From: Pseudomonadota bacterium
GTDB lineage: Bacteria > Pseudomonadota > Alphaproteobacteria > CACIAM-22H2
Length of the DNA stretch: 7,512 bases
Reading direction: 5' to 3'
NCBI GenBank assembly: GCA_020161965.1
Contig: JAIUNH010000181.1
Coordinates: 1-7,512 of the forward strand
Positions 1 through 4,753 of this stretch are shown one piece after another. Under the pieces are notes generated by a model. It was given only the letters and a program-made list of their open reading frames with translations, was not told where the DNA came from and did no database searches. The translations under genes were made by a program, and so were the position numbers. The stretch's first letter is position 1; every line of letters begins with the position of its first letter.

Positions 1-307
1 AATAGCTGAAGATCATGGCGATGACGAACACGTTGTCCATCGCCAGCGTCTTTTCGACGACGAAGCCGGTCACGTATTCCACGCCCGCTTGGCGGCCCAG
101 TTGCCACCAGACCCAGGCGCCGAACGCCAAGCCCATGCCGATATAGCCCGCCGATAGCAGCAGGCTTTCACGCACTTCGATTTCGCGGTTGCCGCGATGG
201 AGCACGCCCAGATCCAGCGCCAGCAGCGCGATCACCACGCCGATGAAGCCCCACCACATCCAAGCGGGGGTGCCCAAAAACTCGGACAAAAACAACGTTT
301 CGAACAT
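1..307 (-). CDS. TerC-family integral membrane protein (partial, N-terminal 102 residues)
   Basis: The reading frame opens at an ATG at 305-307 and runs off the left edge of the window, so only the first 102 residues are present. The TerC/Alx family comprises polytopic membrane proteins linked to tellurium resistance, metal (notably manganese) homeostasis and pH response. Visible hallmarks are a first hydrophobic segment (about residues 16-34) ending in LALDLGVLHR with an intramembrane Asp32, a second segment (about 50-70), and the family signature EKTLAMDNVFV at 85-95 with Asp91. The start is supported by a perfect AGGAGG (319-324 on the plus strand) 11 nt upstream. It follows the dehydrogenase gene on the same strand after 166 bp, and that gap holds possible secondary structure. 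The family call is firm. The substrate is not determinable from this fragment. Confidence 0.9.
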   Translation of the reverse strand, partial: MFETLFLSEFLGTPAWMWWGFIGVVIALLALDLGVLHRGNREIEVRESLLLSAGYIGMGLAFGAWVWWQLGRQAGVEYVTGFVVEKTLAMDNVFVIAMIFSY

Positions 308-318
308 CGCGCTTGGCC

Positions 319-324
319 CCTCCT
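319..324 (-). promoter_or_regulatory. Shine-Dalgarno sequence of the TerC-family gene
   Basis: The minus strand reads AGGAGG here, continuing into GG, with 11 nt to the ATG at 307. It is a full anti-SD match and fixes the start of the TerC-family gene. Confidence 0.75.
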
Positions 325-337
325 AAGGACGCGAGAA

Positions 338-382
338 CCATCATGATGGCCGGACCGACATCGCGCGCCGCGACGGGCGCGC
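338..382 (-). promoter_or_regulatory. Inverted repeats in the leader of the TerC-family gene
   Basis: Two symmetric elements lie just upstream of the SD. Positions 338-349 are a perfect 12-bp palindrome, CCATCATGATGG. Positions 363-369 and 376-382 form a perfect 7-bp stem (GCGCGCC/GGCGCGC) around a 6-nt loop. They could be a repressor operator or a structured 5' leader. TerC-type genes are often controlled by a manganese (yybP-ykoY) riboswitch, but I do not see its conserved GGGGAGUAG-like core here. The symmetry is seen directly; the regulatory role is inferred, and GC-rich DNA makes short stems common. Confidence 0.3.
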
Positions 383-428
383 CAGAGGGGCCCGGATTCC
401 GGTCGTGGCGGAAACGAATTGGGAAACC

Positions 429-453
429 CGCGAACCCGATGCAAGGGCTCGCG
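429..453 (-). terminator. Possible terminator hairpin after the dehydrogenase gene
   Basis: On the minus-strand transcript, starting 21 nt past the dehydrogenase stop, CGCGAGCCC and GGGTTCGCG can form a 9-bp stem with one G-U wobble and a 7-nt loop. The plus-strand RNA would have an A-C mismatch at the same place, which favours the minus orientation. Only a weak T stretch follows (GGTTTCCC), so this is not a classical strong terminator. Confidence 0.3.
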
Positions 454-473
454 CGCAAAAATCGGAAGGAATG

Positions 474-1460
474 TCAGAACATCGTGGTGACGACCTTGTT
501 CGGCGGCACGTGGCCGTCGACGAAGGTCTTGATGTTGACGATCACGCGCTCGCCCATCGCGAAGCGCCCGTCATGCGTGGCCGAACCGATATGCGGCAGC
601 AGCACGACGTTATCGAGCTCCAGCAAGCGCGGATGGATTTCGGGCTCGCGCTCGTAGACGTCGAGCCCGGCCCCCGCGATCTCGCGCGAATAGAGCGCGC
701 GGGCAAGCGCTTCTTCCTCCACCACTTGGCCGCGGCTGGTGTTGATCAAAATCGCGTGCGGCTTCATCAATCGCAACCGCCGGCCGGAAATCAGATGATA
801 GGTCGCGGGCGTGTGCGGACAGTTGAGCGACACCACGTCCATATGCCCCAGCATCTGGTCGAGGCTTTCCCAATAGGTCGCTTCGACCTCGGCTTCGAGT
901 GCCGGGTCGAGGCGGCGGCGATTGTGATAATGGATCGACAGGCCGAAGGCGCGGGCGCGCAGGGCGACCGCCGTACCAATGCGCCCCATGCCGACGATGC
1001 CCAAACGCTTGCCGGTCAGGCGCATGCCCAGCATCGCGGTCGGCGCCCAGCCTTGCCATTTTCCCGCGCGCAGCAAACGCTCGCCTTCACCCAAACGCCG
1101 CGCGACCGCCAGGATCAGCGCCATCGTCATGTCGGCCGTGTCCTCGGTCAGCACGCCGGGCGTGTTGGTGATCGTGATGCCTTTTTCCTTCGCGGCATCC
1201 AGCGCGATGTGATTGACGCCCGTGCCGAACGACGCGATCAGCTTCAATTGCGGTCCCGCGTTGCGGATCAGATCGGCCGTAATTTCGTCGGTCACGGTGG
1301 GCACGAGCACTTCGGCTTCCGCCATCGCGGCGGCGAGGTCGTCGCGCGAAAACGGCCGATCGTCGAGATTGAGCTTGCAGTCGAACAGCTCCATCATCCG
1401 CGTCTCGATCAGATCGGGCAATTTGCGGGTCACGATTACGCGCGGGCGGCGATGGGGCAT
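474..1460 (-). CDS. D-2-hydroxyacid dehydrogenase (glyoxylate/hydroxypyruvate reductase-like)
   Basis: A complete 328-residue NAD(P)-dependent D-isomer 2-hydroxyacid dehydrogenase. Such enzymes reduce glyoxylate, hydroxypyruvate or 2-ketogluconate to the D-2-hydroxyacid in the cytoplasm. The substrate-binding half contains SFGTGVNHI (78-85). The Rossmann motif GMGRIG is at 157-162. The catalytic trio is Arg243 in NTSRGQVV, Glu272 in EREPEIHP, and His290 in LLPHIGSAT, which is the standard arrangement. Length is normal for the GyaR-like subgroup. I chose the ATG at 1458-1460 because it begins the conserved domain and has GAGGA 6 nt upstream; the frame stays open to 1991, but that extension is antisense to the SH3 gene and looks non-coding. 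The gene is divergent from the SH3 gene. The family is certain. The preferred substrate, and hence the name gyaR, is not. Confidence 0.93.
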   Translation of the reverse strand: MPHRRPRVIVTRKLPDLIETRMMELFDCKLNLDDRPFSRDDLAAAMAEAEVLVPTVTDEITADLIRNAGPQLKLIASFGTGVNHIALDAAKEKGITITNTPGVLTEDTADMTMALILAVARRLGEGERLLRAGKWQGWAPTAMLGMRLTGKRLGIVGMGRIGTAVALRARAFGLSIHYHNRRRLDPALEAEVEATYWESLDQMLGHMDVVSLNCPHTPATYHLISGRRLRLMKPHAILINTSRGQVVEEEALARALYSREIAGAGLDVYEREPEIHPRLLELDNVVLLPHIGSATHDGRFAMGERVIVNIKTFVDGHVPPNKVVTTMF

Positions 1461-1535
1461 GGCGAGTCCTCGGGCTGCCGTAATGCTTTCCCGCGTAGCA
1501 GGGCGGGGTGCGGCTTGTCTATAATGGGCCCCACC
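1461..1535. promoter_or_regulatory. Divergent promoter region between dehydrogenase and SH3-protein genes
   Basis: These 75 bp must carry, or lie within, the promoters of both divergent genes. On the plus strand 1520-1525 is a perfect TATAAT, but I find no good -35 hexamer at 16-18 bp. On the minus strand TAGACA (1516-1521, 5/6 to TTGACA) could be a -35 that overlaps this -10, although its matching -10 (GCTACG, around 1494-1499) is weak. The TATAAT is seen directly; use of these sites is inferred. Confidence 0.4.
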
Positions 1536-2027
1536 ATGATTCGCGCCCTGACGATCGCCGCCGTCTTGCTGACCCCCGTTCCGGTCCTCGCCCAAGCCGC
1601 GCGCGACAATCTGCCCGTCCCGCGCTTCGTTTCGCTGCGCTCGGAAGAAGTCAATCTGCGCACCGGCCCCGGCGTGCGCTACCCGGTCGAATGGGTGTTC
1701 GTGCGCCGTCAGATGCCGGTCGAAATCACCCAGGAATTCGAGAATTGGCGCCGCGTGCGCGACCGCGAGGGCACGGAAGGCTGGGTCCATCAATCGATGC
1801 TGACCGGACGGCGCACCGCCGTCGTTCTGGGCGATGCGGGAACGCTGGTCGAACTCAAGCGCCGGGCGGAAACCGCCGCGCCGGGCTTGGCCCGGGTCGA
1901 GGCGGGCGTGATCGCCAATTTGATCGAATGTCAGGGCGATTGGTGCCGGGTCGAGGCCGGGGGGTTTCGCGGCTGGCTCGAACGTACCCATATCTGGGGG
2001 GTCTACGCACAGGAGACTCTTAAGTGA
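1536..2027 (+). CDS. Exported bacterial SH3-domain protein
   Basis: A 163-residue protein with an N-terminal signal peptide: hydrophobic core about residues 4-19, likely cleavage after AQA near 21. Two SH3-like segments follow. The first (about 33-92) has the typical VNLRTGPGVRYP motif and ends in EGWVHQSML. The second (about 117-155) has the pattern GDWCRVEAGGFRGWLER. Such modules usually bind peptidoglycan or mediate envelope contacts, so the protein probably acts in the periplasm. The start is ambiguous between ATG 1536 and an in-frame ATG at 1524. I prefer 1536 because it begins the signal peptide directly and the upstream ATG overlaps the TATAAT box. No Shine-Dalgarno precedes it, so the mRNA may be leaderless. 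It is the first gene of a three-gene operon and overlaps the next gene by 4 nt. The exact ligand is unknown. Confidence 0.85.
   Translation: MIRALTIAAVLLTPVPVLAQAARDNLPVPRFVSLRSEEVNLRTGPGVRYPVEWVFVRRQMPVEITQEFENWRRVRDREGTEGWVHQSMLTGRRTAVVLGDAGTLVELKRRAETAAPGLARVEAGVIANLIECQGDWCRVEAGGFRGWLERTHIWGVYAQETLK
2011..2015 (+). promoter_or_regulatory. Shine-Dalgarno that fixes the GTG start of the LRAT-like gene
   Basis: AGGAG lies inside the end of the SH3 gene, 8 nt before GTG 2024-2026, and supports that GTG as the start. The start overlaps the upstream TGA stop as GTGA, a layout suited to translational coupling. Confidence 0.7.
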
Positions 2028-2524
2028 CGGGAACCATCGGACCGGGCGAGATCCTCGCCGTGCGCCAAGGCTTGTATTGGCATGTCGGCATCCATGAAGG
2101 GGCGGGCACGGTCGTGTCGCGCCGGCCCGGCAAGGGCGTGGTGCGCGAAACCTTGCGCGAATTCATGGGCGAAGCGGAGCTGCACATCGTGCCGATCGAC
2201 CGGCCCAGCTTCCCGCCGGCGGAGATCGTCGCGCGCGCCGTGTCGCGGCTTAACGAGTCCGGTTACGACTGGCTCGAACGCAATTGCGAGCATTTCGTCG
2301 GCGAATGCGTCTACGGCAAGGCGTCGTCGCGCCAGCTTTGGGTCGCGGGCGCCTTGGCGGGCGTGCTGGCGCTGGGCGGCAAATACGCGGCCGCGACGAA
2401 TTTCGTCGCCGTGCTGGGTTTGGGGATCGCGGGCGTGGCGGCCTTCGCGTTCCTGTCGAAACCGCCGACGGCGATCCCGTTCGTCGAAGCGGACGACGTC
2501 ACCGACATCGTCGTCCGGACGTGA
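2024..2524 (+). CDS. LRAT/PLAAT-like NlpC/P60-superfamily acyltransferase or hydrolase with C-terminal membrane hairpin
   Basis: A 166-residue protein starting at GTG. It matches the LRAT (lecithin:retinol acyltransferase) fold, a circularly permuted NlpC/P60 cysteine enzyme family that moves or removes acyl chains. PGEILAVRQGLYWHVGIHEG (7-26) carries the catalytic His20 block, and NCEHFVGECVYG (87-98) carries the nucleophile Cys88. Compared from memory with animal PLAAT3, the first block aligns without gaps, but the second His of the triad (12 residues after the first) is Ser32 here. There is no signal peptide. Two hydrophobic stretches (about 105-120 and 126-144) form a likely membrane hairpin. 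By the positive-inside rule (K99, R103 before it; K146 after) the catalytic domain should face the cytoplasm. It overlaps both neighbours by 4 nt. The family is confident; substrate and reaction are unknown. Confidence 0.85.
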   Translation: MTGTIGPGEILAVRQGLYWHVGIHEGAGTVVSRRPGKGVVRETLREFMGEAELHIVPIDRPSFPPAEIVARAVSRLNESGYDWLERNCEHFVGECVYGKASSRQLWVAGALAGVLALGGKYAAATNFVAVLGLGIAGVAAFAFLSKPPTAIPFVEADDVTDIVVRT

Positions 2525-2973
2525 TCGCGCGCCGTTTCCTGCTGATCGGCGGGGTGGGGGCATCGCTCGCCGCGTGCGCCAATCTGCGATTGGACCCGCT
2601 CGATGTGCGGCTCGTCGATCTCGCCCCGATGGACGGCGGCAGGTTGTTCGAACAGCGTTTGGCGCTGACGCTGGCGCTGTCCAATCCCAATCCCGGCGAC
2701 GTCTCGCTGACGGGCTTGCGCGTCGTGCTCGACGTCAACGGCGAAACCTTGGCGCGCGGCCAAACCGGCGAAGGCGTTGTCGTGCCGCGCTTGGGTGAAG
2801 CGCGCTTGGTCGTGCCGGCCAGCGTGTCGATGCTCGATCTGCTGCCCGGCTTCATGGCGATGACGCGCCGCGACGGGCTCGATTATCGTCTGTCGGGCAC
2901 GGCTTTCGTCGCCGGCCTCGGCGGCGGCTCGCTGCCTTTCACGCGCGAAGGCAAGCTCGTTTCTGGAAATTAA
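2521..2973 (+). CDS. LEA14/WHy-domain lipoprotein
   Basis: A 150-residue protein starting at GTG 2521 inside the stop of the preceding gene (GTGA overlap). I see no good Shine-Dalgarno, so translation probably depends on coupling. The N-terminus (MIARRFLLIGGVG) is a signal sequence ending in the lipobox LAAC at 16-19, with Cys19 the predicted lipidated residue. The Arg-Arg-Phe-Leu-Leu start resembles a Tat signal but lacks the spacer residue of the consensus. The mature part has the NPNPGDVSLTGLRV block (about 56-69) followed by NGETLARGQ, typical of LEA_2/WHy domains, which are beta-sandwich proteins linked to desiccation or envelope stress. It ends at TAA 2971-2973, overlapping the convergent glucosaminidase gene by 4 bp. 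Likely a periplasm-facing membrane lipoprotein; no enzymatic role is expected. Confidence 0.82.
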   Translation: MIARRFLLIGGVGASLAACANLRLDPLDVRLVDLAPMDGGRLFEQRLALTLALSNPNPGDVSLTGLRVVLDVNGETLARGQTGEGVVVPRLGEARLVVPASVSMLDLLPGFMAMTRRDGLDYRLSGTAFVAGLGGGSLPFTREGKLVSGN

Positions 2974-3983
2974 CCCGCGCTGGCGGTGTCGGCGCGCGCG
3001 GTGTCGAGCTTGGCGCGGTCCAGTGCCCGCAGGCCGTTGACGCGCATCAGCGAACGCACCTCGCGCACGTAATCCATGCCGCGTTCCGAATAGCGGCGCA
3101 GATGCTGCGCAAGCGTGTAGCCGTCGGGTGCGGTCATATCCGCGGCCGCGGGATTTTCGCGGCGGGCCTGTTCGCGCGCGCGCCGGAACTCGGCATAGGC
3201 GCGATGCGTGTTGAGATTCTCGGCATAGGCCTGCACGGCGTGTTCGAGCTGTTCGAACTTGCGCACCTTGCCGTCGTCGTCGGGCGTGCGGAACACCATC
3301 TGGCCGAACAGCGCTTGGCCCGCCTGGGCCACGCGGCTGGTCCCCCAGCCCGTTTCGATCGCGGCTTGCGCGATGGCGAGCGACACCGGAATAGCATCGA
3401 CGCGGCGCAGCAGCTCGCGCGTCTGCGTGGGCTCGACACCAAAGCGCTCGGCGAGATCAGCGACCCATTCGTGATCGGCCGGATCGGCGGCGGCGCCGAT
3501 GGCGAGAATTTCCTGAAGGCGCGCGCGATCGGCCAGGATGCGCTCGTTCTCCATCAGCAGCAGCGGCAGCAGCGTTTTGATGAACACCGCTTTGCGGAAC
3601 TCGCTGGAATCGAGCGCGCCCATGTCGCGCGGCAAGCGCTCGACGACCAAACGCGGCACGATCTCCGCCCCTTCGCGCGCCGCTTCCAGCACGAAGCCGC
3701 GTTCGACATAAAGGCGATAGAGCTCGGCCGCCGCCTTGCCGGCGATGCGCGTCACATTCTCGGTTTCGGCATCGGGCGCGGTTTCGCCGCTCGCGAGCGG
3801 CGGCAGGGGCAGGCGCAGCGCTTCGTGCCAGGGCGCGCTGCCCTTGGCGTTTATCGCCAGGGCTGCCAAGCCCGCGACGAAGAAGGCGACGACGACAAGA
3901 ATGCGAATCGGGCGCGCAAGGGGCGCCGGGGACTCAAGCGACGCGAAGTCGCGCGAATCCGCCGCGTCGGCGGTGCGTTCCAT
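2970..3983 (-). CDS. Membrane-anchored glucosaminidase (Bax/FlgJ-like, GH73 type)
   Basis: A 337-residue protein with a single N-terminal membrane anchor (about residues 28-44) after a short cytoplasmic tail, then a periplasmic region. A spacer (about 65-190) precedes a C-terminal glucosaminidase domain. AQAAIETGWGTSR (205-217) contains the expected catalytic Glu210 and is followed by LFGQMVF (225-231); YSERGMDYVREV (298-309) matches the family's end. Such enzymes cleave N-acetylglucosaminyl bonds in peptidoglycan, and E. coli Bax is the closest well-known relative. I chose ATG 3981-3983, with GAGGA 8 nt before it. A TTG at 3987-3989 adds two residues but has SD spacing of only 2 nt. The C-terminus carries a small repeat (DTARADTAS). 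It lies 46 bp after the Nfu gene on the same strand, so co-transcription is likely. Confidence 0.85.
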   Translation of the reverse strand: MERTADAADSRDFASLESPAPLARPIRILVVVAFFVAGLAALAINAKGSAPWHEALRLPLPPLASGETAPDAETENVTRIAGKAAAELYRLYVERGFVLEAAREGAEIVPRLVVERLPRDMGALDSSEFRKAVFIKTLLPLLLMENERILADRARLQEILAIGAAADPADHEWVADLAERFGVEPTQTRELLRRVDAIPVSLAIAQAAIETGWGTSRVAQAGQALFGQMVFRTPDDDGKVRKFEQLEHAVQAYAENLNTHRAYAEFRRAREQARRENPAAADMTAPDGYTLAQHLRRYSERGMDYVREVRSLMRVNGLRALDRAKLDTARADTASAG

Positions 3984-4029
3984 ATCCAAATTCCTCGGAA
4001 ACGGGATGTCGAGTTCGCGGGGCCCGAAA

Positions 4030-4584
4030 TCAGGCCGCGCGAACCTCGACGATCTCCGGAATATAGTGGCGGAGCATGTTCTCGATGCCGGACTTCAGCG
4101 TCGCGGTCGAGGACGGGCAGCCCGAGCAGGAGCCCTGCATATGCAGATAGACGATGCCGTCTTCGAAGCGGTCGAACACGATGTCGCCGCCGTCTTGCGC
4201 CACGGCCGGGCGCACGCGGGTGTCGAGCAACTCGACGATTTGGGACACGATCTCGCTATCCTCGGCGCCGGCGGCCCCGTGGGCCGAGCCCTGTTCGGCG
4301 GTCAACGCGGCCGCCCCGGAGGTGAAATGCTCCATGATCGCGCCCAGCAGCGACGGCTTCAGCAGGTGCCAGTCCTTGTCATCCGCTTTCGTGACGGTTA
4401 CGAAGTCGCCGCCCAGGAATACGCCCGTCACGCCTTCGACGCCGAAAAGTTTGCTGGCCAGCGGCGAACGCTGGGCGGCATCGTCGGCGGATTTGAAGTC
4501 GGCGGCGCCCTGGCCGAGCACGTCCCGGCCGGGCAGGAATTTCAGGGTTGCCGGGTTTGGCGTCGTTTCGGTCTGGATGAACAT
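4030..4584 (-). CDS. NifU-family (Nfu) Fe-S cluster scaffold/carrier protein
   Basis: A complete 184-residue two-domain Nfu protein, a cytoplasmic carrier that delivers Fe-S clusters to apo-proteins. The N-terminal Nfu_N domain spans about residues 1-88, opening with MFIQTETTPNPATLKFLPG, a strong signature. The C-terminal NifU-like domain (about 110-178) contains RPAVAQDGGDI (125-135) and the CxxC motif GSCSGCPSS with Cys153 and Cys156, which bridges a cluster between two subunits. An Ala/Gly-rich linker at 89-108 separates them. The start ATG 4582-4584 has GGGAG 8 nt upstream. The frame stays open to 4881 but without domain support, so the longer form is rejected. The mitochondrial NFU1-like layout is normal for Alphaproteobacteria and differs from E. 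coli NfuA, whose N-terminal domain is A-type. Confidence 0.93.
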   Translation of the reverse strand: MFIQTETTPNPATLKFLPGRDVLGQGAADFKSADDAAQRSPLASKLFGVEGVTGVFLGGDFVTVTKADDKDWHLLKPSLLGAIMEHFTSGAAALTAEQGSAHGAAGAEDSEIVSQIVELLDTRVRPAVAQDGGDIVFDRFEDGIVYLHMQGSCSGCPSSTATLKSGIENMLRHYIPEIVEVRAA

Positions 4585-4681
4585 GTCGAACACTCCCAAA
4601 TGAGTCGGGCAAATCAGGCGGGTCCAAGACGCGAGTCCGCATCGTTGGGGGCCCTGGCCGACCGGGGTGGGCCGAGTGGGA

Positions 4682-4712
4682 TTTAAATGGCGACGAATAT
4701 CCGAGCGGTCAA
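4682..4712 (-). promoter_or_regulatory. Candidate sigma-70-type promoter of the Nfu-glucosaminidase operon
   Basis: On the minus strand TTGACC (4707-4712, 5/6 to TTGACA) is followed after 19 bp by TTTAAA (4682-4687, 4/6 to TATAAT). This would start transcription near 4675 and leave a leader of about 90 nt before the Nfu ATG. The spacer is longer than ideal. The 169 bp divergent gap 4585-4753 holds no other convincing element. On the plus side only an AT-rich GATATAAAA run precedes the cyclase. Confidence 0.3.
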
Positions 4713-4753
4713 CCTCGAAAAGGCAACGTACTGTAAAGGCTTGATATAAAAAC

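Noticed and set aside
308..473. Manganese (yybP-ykoY) riboswitch upstream of the TerC-family gene
   Set aside because: Expected from the gene family, but the conserved GGGGAGUAG-like core and partner loop are not visible on the minus strand.
405..1535. Long plus-strand open frame leading into the SH3 gene (540 codons in total)
   Set aside because: It is antisense to the well-supported dehydrogenase gene, has Arg/His/Gln-rich low-information protein sequence, and the real SH3 protein begins with a signal peptide at 1536. High GC makes such open frames common.
1461..1991. N-terminal extension of the dehydrogenase on the minus strand
   Set aside because: It is antisense to the SH3 gene, shows no domain, and the start at 1460 has a good SD and gives normal family length.
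3102..4686. Long plus-strand open frames antisense to the glucosaminidase and Nfu genes (407 and 316 codons)
   Set aside because: Their composition is Arg/Gly/Ala-rich with no recognisable motif, while the minus-strand genes have clear catalytic and cluster-binding motifs.
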